Source: Siphonodentalium dalli
Lineage: Eukaryota; Mollusca; Scaphopoda; Gadilida; Siphonodentaliidae
DNA: 64,000 nucleotides
Assembly (NCBI GenBank): GCA_032622095.1
Contig: CP136068.1
Span: forward strand, 51,576,443 to 51,640,442
Direction of reading: 5' to 3'
Position 1 is the first letter of the stretch. The number at the start of each line of letters is the position of its first letter. The notes beneath the pieces are model-generated. The model searched no databases, was not told where the DNA came from, and worked only from the letters and a program-made list of their open reading frames with translations. The translations under genes were made by a program, and so were the position numbers. This document shows, in pieces, positions 45,527 through 54,913 of this stretch.

Positions 45527-47060
45527 ATGGAGCCAGTAATAGTGGTGCCACCAACTAAGAAGGCCAGAGTGACCAAATGGAACCTATGCCTATTCTGTCA
45601 GAAAAAGACAAACATCTCAACATCAAGAGCTGGAATTGTAGGTTTAGAGTGAGTGTCAGCTTGTCCGGCAGTTACTAAATGCTGTAGATAGTGGAAGAGA
45701 TATTGATATTCCATCCATCCTTCAATTCGAACTCAACAAGACGCCAATGTCACTCGCTTCACTAGATGGACAACTCCATTCCACAAATAAAGCTGCATCA
45801 CTTCACATTCTATCAGACCAATACTCTTTGAACGAATTCCAGATTATCCGAAGACAACATGCTATATAATTGATGGTATGGCACTTGTTCAAGCTATTGG
45901 TAAACCAAACAACGCTGAAACATTTGGAGATCTTGCAGATGTCTTCACAACTATAGTTAGGAAATACTTCAGGACAAATGGATGTAATCAAGTCGATATT
46001 GTCTTTGACAATTATTCAGCAGCCTCCACAAAATTTGGGACATGCCAAATGAGAAATCAGTCAACTAGATCTTCCAAGAGATCTTCCACTGTCACATTCC
46101 TGGGTAACGTTCATTGGATCATCAGAAAATAAGAAAAGCTTTCTTCAGTTCCTGACCCAGTGAATTAATCAAGAAAGGAGTTGATCAATCTATCGAAATA
46201 CCATGATTGTAGCTGGTGGCTTCGCTGACTATCAGATAGCTATCTCTGAACATCAACTGGAGTCCCCATTAGATCATCTAAAATCATCTATGAAGAAGCT
46301 GATACCATAATGCTCTTACATGTTCAAGATGCTGCAACAAAGGGAAATACTAGTGTACAATCGTGACACAGTTGTAAAGTCGTGACACAGACATCCTTGT
46401 ATTGCTTCTCAACCACATGCGAAATCTTGATTGGGAAATTATTATATGTGCGGAGACCGTGAAGAAACCTAAATACCTCTCAATTAATGATATAGAAAAG
46501 AATATTCCTGCATCAGTAATCAATGGATTGCCAATTTATCATGCAGTTACAAGATGTGATACAACCAGTCAACTATTTGGAAAAGGGACGAAGTCAACTT
46601 GGAAGAAATACATGAAAACACCTTCCCTGTGACAACATATTGACCTGTCAGTTTGATAAACTTCTGGCAGAAAAGTTTATCATGAAACTGTATTCTCAAT
46701 CATCAAATGCATGTGGAGTGAATGAACTCAGGGCTGAAATGTTCCATCAACTAGCAGACTTATCAAAACTTCCACCAACTAAAGATTGTATGCATCTACT
46801 CCGCAGTCAATATCAAACATTTGTTTGGTATGCAGCCCTCACCTTCTGTTCTGAAGTTACCATCTCCTACCAGTTACAGTCGGAAAGAAGATGAAGGAGG
46901 CATGATACAACACTCATGACTGCCGAGCCATTACCGAAAACATTTCGGGAAATCACTACTAGTAAACGTTCAGGTTCCAGGTGTTCTTCATCAAGATGTA
47001 GCTGTCGAAAATCCAACTTGAATTGTTCACTCGCCTGTAAATGTCAGCTGTTGTTCAACT
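45527..47060 (+). pseudogene. Broken copy of a PIN/FEN-like, cysteine-rich invertebrate protein
   Basis: Starts MEPVIVVPPTKKARVTKWNL with a CLFC pair, then breaks. Later frames hold VDIVFDNYSAAST (about 45998), YEEADTIMLLHVQDA (about 46290), RDTDILVLLLNHM (46381), HAVTRCDTTSQLFGKG (about 46541) and finally CSSSRCSCRKSNLNC plus SLACKC near 46990-47040. The order E-E-A-D, D-x-D, then C-D with GKG resembles the acidic and helix-turn-helix motifs of XPG/FEN1-type PIN nucleases; this link is my inference. The cysteine tail resembles CXC-like zinc motifs. Several frameshifts and stops separate the pieces, so no full product can be made. No intact relative is in the window. Confidence 0.6.
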
Positions 47061-48133
47061 CGCCTGTAAATGTCAGCTGAATTGTTTAAGCCCTTACAAT
47101 CTGGACAATATAGTGGACAATTGTGACAGTATGACTCATCTTTGGATGATACACATGTCTGAACTGTTTATCCCATTATCAAGAGCATAAATCAAGGTAA
47201 ATGTTGAGTCCATAACCTCCATGTAAGGATAACAAATTCTTGGGGAAAATAAAAGTTTGATTAAATATCTGAATTTCCAAATAATTTAACTTTTTCGGTA
47301 AAAAAAAAATTTCTACTAGATTACAAAATTATTTGGATGCATTTTCAGTTAGAATATCCATATTATTACACATAAAAACAATTTGGATGTTCTTAGTATT
47401 AAAAAATTGGGATAAATAACTTTTTATAAAAATAATAGTGTTTTTTTGGATGTCAAATCTACATTTTTGACCCAAAAAAGTCACTGCACACCTTAAACTG
47501 TTGACTACCGGTATTGGAGGGTCCACAAATACACTGCCTAATAGAAAAAAAATGTTTCATTTATATACATTCCGATGTCGACAAAATTATTTTGTTCTTG
47601 CCTGGCATCTGTACTATTACACTGACTATAAGAAATGAGCCATCATGAAGATAAGACATTCAAGGTGTGAAGAAACTAACTGTAGCTTATGCCCCATACG
47701 CATGAGCATTTGGTTTTGGTCAATGACTGAATCATATCATGGCATACCCAGAAAATTTACTGTTATTGCTATTAATTAGACCAAAAAATTAGTGCATCTT
47801 GTTTTTGTGTATGCAGAACATTTTACCTCCTCTTTCATGTGCTATAGGAATTGCCCACATGTGAAGCATGTTTTCTGGTTTTGTGGCTTTCATCAAAAAT
47901 GTATCTGTTGTTATGGGTTGGTGAAATAGGGTATCAAATATCAATTTGGAAAATCTCTGCAAATTCAAATTTAAAACCATAAAATGTCCTTGATTGATTT
48001 TGATTTTAAATGATGTGAAAATACAATGTGATGAAATGATGCTGATAAATATACATTAAAATTGTGAACAAATATAAATGCTCCAAATCACAAAGTACAC
48101 CAAAATTAAATACTAACAAACTGGAAGACAGCC
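47061..48133. other. No gene recognised
   Basis: AT-rich with short frames only; TCGCCTGTAAATGTCAGCTG occurs twice (about 47031 and 47060). Confidence 0.5.
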
Positions 48134-48241
48134 CAAGAGCTTTCCGATGAATGGCAACAAGCCATATTTCCGACTAAATCCTGAAAAGTTTCCTATAATT
48201 CTGCTGTGGTTAAGAAGTCGATTTCTTAGAGCATTACTGTA
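48134..48241. repeat. Single arm of the hairpin element at 20558-20775
   Basis: CGATGAATGGCAACAAGCC, TTCCGACTAAATCCTGAAAA and GAGCATTACTGTAAG match the right arm at 20679-20773; the opposite arm is absent, so this is a half-element. 48242-48823 has no recognisable feature. Confidence 0.85.
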
Positions 48242-48823
48242 AGTCTTTCTGACTTTCTTACATTTAACACATTTGTCAATGCTGCTATAAAGTAGGCATC
48301 ACATATTTTATAAAAGTGAACTCAGAAAAAGTAACCCTTTCTGACAGTATCAATATCAAGGACAACTATGATGAGCTGTTAATATAAAACAAGATACATC
48401 CTGCCCCAGGATTTTTGTCCCATTCCAGCATCAACCACAACCGATATACCAGACTGATGTGGACAAAGGAGGAAACTTAGTCTAATTACCATGATCCATT
48501 GATTCCGCTCATTAAACACAAGTAAAATCTAATTTAAGTTTGCAGTGAAAATAGAGCCCTGTCTAATAAAATTGCTTCATAGTTTTAGATGCAATAGGTA
48601 GCAATACACAATTTCCAGCAATTCTGGCCAAACTTGGGAGGAATACTGAACTTCAAATCTATACTGAGCCATTATCTTTGGAATAGACCCTATCAGGATC
48701 AGAAATGGTAGGTGTAAACAAATGTCTGTACTATGGCTTGTTCATACAATTTGTCACAGAGTTATACGCCCAATTTTCCCCATTTTTGACTAAAATTTAC
48801 CATTTTTAACCCAAAAGCAAACC

Positions 48824-49193
48824 ATGACAGAGCGAATGTTAGTAAATAAGCTTCTTCTACTGACAGAGCTATGGTGGGGTAGAGAAATATTTAAAATCAG
48901 GGGTGGCACAGTGGGTGGCATCAAAAAAGGTTATCATAGCAATTTTAAAATATTGTCTTGCATGCACAGATGTCAAAATTCAGGTGAGAGAAATCGGGCT
49001 ATTTTCCTACAGTCAAACTCTCTGATGACAGATGTTTAATATGACACAATCGTCAGAAATGCTTACAGAGTGTCACAAAACAGATGGTATCACATGGTGG
49101 TACAAGAGTGGCTCAAATACAAGAGAAATTGCGGCTAGCTGGCTGCGATCAAACATCCGCAGAAAAATCCAAAAAGAAATAAAAGGCCCAATA
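48824..49193 (+). pseudogene. Non-LTR retrotransposon ORF1, 5' fragment
   Basis: Two partial frames: one contains FKIRGGTVGGIKKGYHSN (48824-49039), the next (49032 on) SWLRSNIRRKIQKEIKGP. They are offset by a frameshift. The second runs up to the foldback element at 49194; removing that element with one 8-bp duplication continues the same frame into VWLGTCDL at about 50193. The set resembles the SGNH/esterase-like ORF1 of CR1-type elements. 5' limit not determined. Confidence 0.6.
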
Positions 49194-50175
49194 GGTATGC
49201 GGCTTATACGGACCCTGGCTTTTACGGACCCTGGCTTATACGGACCCCGGCTCATACGGACCTCAAAAATATGCAATTTTTAAACTTATATTTATGAATT
49301 TAATATATAATTATGATTGTCTTTTCACACATATATCTGTATTAATTGAGAATTTCAGTGATGTTGTGGCTTGAAAAAGCATTTATTAATCTCTTCACCG
49401 TTGTATAAACACGCATGTGTGATCCCTTTATGTCGTTGTATAAACTGACACGCGGTGATAAATGGTCAGTGAATGGTGATCAGGATGAATCCACTGAGTT
49501 TGATTTGTTACGAAACATGTTAGTAAAAACACAACTTGTTTCCACTGATTTATTGTCCGTTGTATAAACACTCGTGGGTGATCGCTTTATATTGTTTTAT
49601 AAACATACCCGCGATGAAGAATGGTCAATGAATGGTGATCAGGATGAATCCACTGAGTTTGATTTGTTATGAAAACATGTTAGTAAAAACACAACTGGTG
49701 TGCTTCATGTGGAGATACCATTCGGCTTCGTCAGGAGGTTATTGGCTGCATTGAACCTGAATGTTCCCGTTTGACAGATCGGGTTTGTGACCCAGGTGAG
49801 TTATAAAACAATTATCGTTAATTCTCGTTCACTACAGTCGTTCATTACCCCAAAGTCATACTCGTTTATATCTATGTGATTATAAATTGACATTTTGGTA
49901 ATTTTGTTTATAATTCTTTTTAGGAATAAGCCGAGATGAATACCGTCAAGCCAAACGCCTTGGTAATATTGGTAGCCGCCTTAGCTGCCAATATTGCCGC
50001 TCACCGACTCAACCAGACCTCAGTTGTTTTTGTTATCATCATATTTTTGTTATCTCTGTATGTATGAGCCAGGGTCCGTATAAGCCGAGGGTCCGTATAA
50101 GCCGGAGGTCCGTATGAGCCAGGGTCCGTATGAGCCAGGGTCCGTAAGAGCCAGGGTCCGTATCAGCCGGCATTC
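49194..50175. mobile_element. 982-bp foldback element with tandem-repeat termini, inserted in ORF1
   Basis: Flanked by GCCCAATA at 49186-49193 and 50176-50183, an 8-bp target duplication. The left end carries about four copies of GGCTTATACGGACCCT; the right end has about six inverted copies (AGGGTCCGTATAAGCC). The core has two direct copies of TGAATGGTGATCAGGATGAA. No transposase frame seen. The 8-bp duplication suggests hAT-type mobilisation. Confidence 0.85.
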
Positions 50176-50183
50176 GCCCAATA

Positions 50184-50699
50184 CACCTATATGTGTGGTT
50201 AGGAACCTGTGATCTGACAACAAGAGATAGGCGAACTGGTTACATCAAACTATCAACAAAGTCAACAAGTTCACTAAACCGAGAGCTGAGAGACATTGAA
50301 AAGATTGTTAAGAAAGAGAGTTCCTGTAGAGTCACCTTCCTGGAGATTCCAACCTACTCCATCAAAGAAAACAATAAGGTAACACATGCAAAACTCAGCA
50401 AGTGACACCGAGACAGGCGAAGATATCCTACCGTCCCCGACATACCACCATATAACGGAGAAGATAACACCCTCGCCCAGAAAGTGATCGACTTGAACAA
50501 CTCAATTGAGGAACTCAATAGAGATAATCACAAGCACTCACCAAAATTCTCAAATGACATCAGCAAGAACCCCAAAGTGAGAGGGAAACATAGCAGCCTA
50601 CACAAATATAACTTCAATCTTTACAAGGATGGTCTGCACCCTGATGAACCCTTAGCAAAGACGTGGCTGAGGAAAATCCGAAACCATGCAGGCCTGTGA
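50184..50699 (+). pseudogene. Non-LTR retrotransposon ORF1, 3' fragment (SGNH-like)
   Basis: One reading frame with a single internal TGA (50403-50405). It begins VWLGTCDLTTRD, a strand-turn pattern compatible with SGNH block III (GxxDL), and ends KDGLHPDEPLAKTW, where D-G-L-H fits the catalytic Asp-x-x-His of block V. SGNH/esterase-type ORF1 proteins are known from CR1/L2-type non-LTR elements and probably bind RNA or act on membranes. The in-frame stop makes this copy defective. Confidence 0.65.
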
Positions 50700-50769
50700 T
50701 GACTGTTGGTAGGAAGACGAAGCAGATGAGGGGGGACGTCGGCACCAGCTCGCATCCACCTCAGAAAGT

Positions 50770-51154
50770 GTGGGCACTTCCACGCTACTCTGGGGTGTTC
50801 TGCGATTGTGGGTGTCTCCACGCCTAACTGGGTCTGTACATCACTTCTACCAAAGCCAGCCCCGCCAAGAAAAAACATCCAAATGCCAGAAGCCAGTTGA
50901 AACTAAAGGTATGTCCACAAATGATGTGGTCTTGGTTAACATTCTACAAAACACCAAGAAACAACAGAAGACTACAAACAGCACTCCTACTACTAACCAT
51001 AGGAGGGGATATCGAACAGCACCCCGGGCCGAGGCAAGTATATACCCATGTGGCCTCTGCCAAGATGATGTAACCTGGACTAAAGGAGGGGTCTGCTGCG
51101 ATGAATGTGAAATGTGGTACCATAGATCCTACATAGAAATGCCAACAACCGAGT
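50770..51154 (+). pseudogene. Non-LTR ORF2 N-terminus: 2A-like peptide and PHD finger, frameshifted
   Basis: In one frame ALLLLTIGGDIEQHPGP (about 50972-51030) matches the 2A ribosome-skipping motif D-[VI]-E-x-N-P-G-P, except His in place of Asn. In another frame, starting about 51040, CGLC-x-CCDECEMWYH is a PHD-type zinc finger pattern. The frames differ around GTATATACC, consistent with a 2-bp TA expansion. The PHD region runs into the reverse transcriptase with most of the endonuclease and RT N-terminus missing, an internal deletion. Confidence 0.7.
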
Positions 51155-51774
51155 ATGAAAGGCTACAGACCTGTCTCTCTAACATCTGTATGTTGCAAAA
51201 TACTGGAACACATTGTATGTCGACACATAATGAACCATCTAGAAAAGCATAACATCTTGACGTCACTAAATCATGGATTTAGGAAAGGACACTCATGCGT
51301 CACACAGCTATTGACCACCAACACAGATTTCCTAACAACATTTGACAAGAAAATTCAAACTGACGCCGCAATATTAGACTTTTCCAAAGCATTTGACACC
51401 GTACCACACAGAAAACTGCTCGCCAAAGTAAGCAACTACGGTATCAAAGGAAAGCTCCACACCTGGCTTGAAAACTTCCTGACACAGAGGCAAATGAGAG
51501 TCGTCGTTGAAGGACAAGCTTCATCCAGCGTCTCCGTCGACTCTGGCGTGCCACAGGGAACAGTGCTTGGACCTCTACTTTTCCTGTGCCACATCAATGA
51601 CCTACCAGATTGTGTCTCCTCGCAGGTGAGGTTATTCGCGGACGACTGTTTACTATATCGCCAAATAAAAACATACAACGACCATGTCACTCTACAGAAA
51701 GACCTAGAGAAGCTTGATGTGTGGGCAGAAAAGTAGGGCATGCGATTCAACGCTAAGAAGTGCTATATCATGTC
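51155..51774 (+). pseudogene. Non-LTR reverse transcriptase, 5' part
   Basis: Contains YRPVSLTSVCCKILE, GFRKGHSC, the motif A segment DFSKAFDTVPH, GVPQGTVLGPLLF and FADDCLLY with the catalytic FADD at 51635-51646. This is the RT fold of Jockey/CR1-type non-LTR retrotransposons. A TAG at about 51734 replaces the usual Trp after AEK. The frame then reads MRFNAKKC until Gypsy-2 interrupts it at 51775. Upstream it is fused to the PHD region by a deletion. Confidence 0.9.
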
Positions 51775-52574
51775 TGTGACGGTGATATATTTACATGCAT
51801 AAGTAAGTTTTGTAGGAATTATACTAATTCTATTTTATACATGCTTATTACTTATTTGTTTTAAACCTAATATCTGTCTAATCAACCTAGCACTCTTAAC
51901 TCACTTGACTGTCTTGTTCTTATCTTTTAGCCCAATCCCAATCCAAATATAAACCAGCCCAATAACTAAATTAACGCATTACCGCGTAGTAATCTTTCCC
52001 GCTAAAAATAAGATAAGTGCAGAATAATCAAACGGAACATTTTGAAAACTGTTATGTTTAAATCATAAAGTATATTTTATCTTTACTAAACTACAATGTA
52101 GGTTTAAGTAAAATGGAACGCTATTACTATTATTAAAACATCCAGGACCTAAATCATTTCGAATTGGGTAATTTCTTGGAATACTTGGAATGGAATCATG
52201 GAGATAGCAGAGATTAGATCTCATCCATCATTATTCATTTGTTCTGTGCCTGTGGTGTACGTCCAGCATGTTGGATGATCAATCATCATATATACGTCTC
52301 ATCGATGTCATACTATACATGTGTCAGTGTGCTGTTCAGATTGTGATTCATTGAGATAAACAGAATACAGAATGTAATGTATACATCTTCTCATTATGCA
52401 CCCCAATGCCCCTACATCAGAAACTCACAAGTTACGAAGCGTGGGAGACATTATTCTTAATATATAAATGTATAAACTCTATGGATCGGGATTGAGATAT
52501 CTCGTGTGAACTATTGGTTAGACCGACTGAGCGACATACTATGTATAGCCGAGTTACTAATTCCATAGGGCTTT
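51775..52574 (+). repeat. 5' LTR of Gypsy-2
   Basis: 800 bp; one base longer than the 3' LTR (AAGATAAGTG versus AAGATAGTG) and about five substitutions apart from it. Confidence 0.9.
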
Positions 52575-52576
52575 AT

Positions 52577-52594
52577 TGGCGCCTAACGTGTAAG
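52577..52594 (+). promoter_or_regulatory. Primer-binding site of Gypsy-2, tRNA-Lys-like
   Basis: TGGCGCCTAACGTGTAAG starts 2 nt after the LTR. It matches the complement of metazoan tRNA-Lys(CUU) 3' ends (TGGCGCCCAACGTGGGG) at most positions. Confidence 0.75.
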
Positions 52595-53743
52595 AACCCA
52601 CTACGCTTCGAGATTGTGCATGTGTCTCTTTAAGTGAGAGGAACCTCAGCCCAACGATCAAACGATTCGTGACGTCATCGAACTTCGTGTTCCTTGGATT
52701 TGTTGACATTTTGCGGAGTGCGCGAACATTTGGCCGAATTTTGAACTGTGTCGTTTATCGTGATTGTGCAGTGATATAACTATTTCCAGCTCGGGACAGA
52801 ACGTTGTATGCTGACATTTAGTAGTAAGGTGCTAAGGAAAGCGGTAGAACTTCTAAAAAACTGCTATTCTGTTAAAAGTTTGACTATGAAATGTATTCTA
52901 TATTTAGAATTTGGAGATTCCGTGTGACGTCATAGCCAGCTGATTGTGTAAACACAAATTGACTGGAATTATTTTGTTGTCAGAAAATTAATGTACGGTA
53001 TACTGTGACAATTTGCATATAAACTTATAAAACATGTTTATAACTAAATAGGTATGGCCTGGATGTATTCTTTCACTTAAATAGGTGATAAATAAGTGGA
53101 ACATAAATAAATTTTCTTATAAAACTTTTGAGATAAAAGTCAATTTTTCAATTGGCCATAAACTTAACCCCTCCCGGCCAAGTCTAGTATTTGGTAAACT
53201 TAACCCATCTCAGCCAAGTCTGTTCTTGGACTTGGAAATTTTTCTAGCTTTTCTGTGATATTCTTTTCTGTGATATTCTTCTTAACATGTCCCTCAGCAC
53301 TTGTTTGTTTTTACTAACCATTGACCATGTTGTGTTTAACTGAATGTTAACTTGTACGACATAGGAAGACGGTGTCACAAATTATTTTCTTCCCTCGTAC
53401 GTAAAAAGGTGAGATTAAATTAGAACGTTTGGTACGTTTCAGGTTTGAATATTTTGTTCAAAATATTCCAGTTAGTACGTTTCAGCACTCAATTTAGTTG
53501 ACGTCAACAATAATTTGGACTTCATTTAATTTTATGAAATTAAATTTCCAGATTTAATTGATAGCTGTTCGACATAATTAAATTTGATTTGAAAATTTTC
53601 AGAAATTGTTAATGCAGTTTCAACTTGTAGAAATTTTCAGTTAGATTTAATCTTTCAGTGACGTCGGACTTGTAATAATTTTCAGATTAATTTTTGAAAC
53701 AAATCTTTCTTATTCTGATTAATTATTTAGTTAGAGTTGAAGG
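52595..53743 (+). other. Untranslated leader of Gypsy-2
   Basis: About 1.15 kb between the primer-binding site and gag without a long frame. Has two near-repeats of AACTTAACCC-CTCCCGGCCAAG (about 53160-53215). Packaging signals would be expected here, but none can be named. Confidence 0.6.
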
Positions 53744-54883
53744 ATGGGTGAAGAAGATCCTGATGGTGCGAAAATGTTTAAAAACATGATGGAAGGTTTT
53801 CAGCAGATGGGTTTTTCCCCAAAAGCTGAATTGGCAGAGGACTTCCAGAAATGGTTTCAAACTTTACAGGGTGTTAAGGAAGAACTCGAGGTTCAACGTG
53901 AACCAGATTATAGAGAATATAGACAGCCCGAACGACAAGTATTCGTTAGAAATCCTGCTTATATTTCTCAATTTTCAGGGGACCAGAAGTCAGATTCGAG
54001 CTTCAACATGTGGAAATATGAAGTTAATTGCATGTTATCATCTAGAGTTTCAGAATCTGAGGTTTTATATGCCATTCGAAAGTCTTTACGCGGAGAAGCA
54101 GCAAGAGTCGTCATGAGATTGGGCAAAGACGTTTCAGTTCCAGATATTGTTGATAAATTTCAGCATCTTTATGGTGACATCCAGTCACAGGAAAGTCTTA
54201 TTGGGAATTTTTTCAGTGCTAAGCAGGGCCCAGCAGAGTCAGTTGTCGATTGGGGTACTCGTTTGGAGGAACTTTTCTCCAAGACGACCATGCTCAAACA
54301 GATGATGCCGACATCTGAAAATGAACTTTTGAAAAATCGTTTCTTTGAAGGTTTGCGGCAAGAGTTGAAAGATCTTTCGGCTTACAAACTGAAGGAGTGC
54401 CGAGATTATAATGAGCTTCTTTCTTCGCTCCGTCTCATCGAGCAAGAACATTCTTCTTCTAAACAGAAGGCATCCAATTCTTCTGGTGCCACTTGCAAAG
54501 CTTCTGTTTCAGTTGATGCTGATAAATTGGACACAATATTATCCCAACTTTCAGCTTTAACCCAGAAAGTCAATAGATTGGAGAATAAACAGCAATCCCC
54601 TCATATTTCTACCCAGGATGGTAACCGTGGAAGAGGGCAGTATGGAGGAAGAGCTAGAGGTGGTTTTGACAGAGGACATAGGAGAGGTAACGGTGCAGCT
54701 TCAAATAATTTTGGCAGAGAGCAGGCTGCAGCTTCAAATATTGTTGATACTTCTAGAGTTTCAGAACAGTTTCCACTTTGTTATGGGTGCAATACTTACC
54801 ATATTCCTCCTTTTTGTAGAAGACCCCGTGGTGGATATTCCAGAGGTGGAGGAAATTTTAACAGAGGGCCTTTAAACTATTAA
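53744..54883 (+). CDS. gag: Gag of Gypsy-2
   Basis: 379 aa, starting at an ATG in strong context (AGG ATG G). Capsid-like segments include FSGDQKSDSSFNMWKYE (about residue 79) and FFEGLRQELKDL (about 205), which fit retrotransposon Gag. The C-terminal part is rich in RGG/RG (GNRGRGQYGGRARGGFDRG, about 290) and has a C-YG-C-NTY-H-IPPF-C knuckle with three residues, not the usual four, between the second Cys and His. The last codons contain TTTAAAC, two codons before the TAA. No internal stop. Confidence 0.92.
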   Translation: MGEEDPDGAKMFKNMMEGFQQMGFSPKAELAEDFQKWFQTLQGVKEELEVQREPDYREYRQPERQVFVRNPAYISQFSGDQKSDSSFNMWKYEVNCMLSSRVSESEVLYAIRKSLRGEAARVVMRLGKDVSVPDIVDKFQHLYGDIQSQESLIGNFFSAKQGPAESVVDWGTRLEELFSKTTMLKQMMPTSENELLKNRFFEGLRQELKDLSAYKLKECRDYNELLSSLRLIEQEHSSSKQKASNSSGATCKASVSVDADKLDTILSQLSALTQKVNRLENKQQSPHISTQDGNRGRGQYGGRARGGFDRGHRRGNGAASNNFGREQAAASNIVDTSRVSEQFPLCYGCNTYHIPPFCRRPRGGYSRGGGNFNRGPLNY

Positions 54884-54913
54884 ACATCTATGACAAAGGG
54901 TCGACCATAGATG
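54871..54913 (+). promoter_or_regulatory. Probable -1 ribosomal frameshift signal, Gypsy-2
   Basis: T-TTA-AAC (54871-54877) is in correct gag phase. After a 7-nt spacer, CATCTATG (54885-54892) pairs perfectly with CATAGATG (54906-54913) around a 13-nt loop. Pol is open in the -1 frame across the gag stop (54881-54883). Confidence 0.85.
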
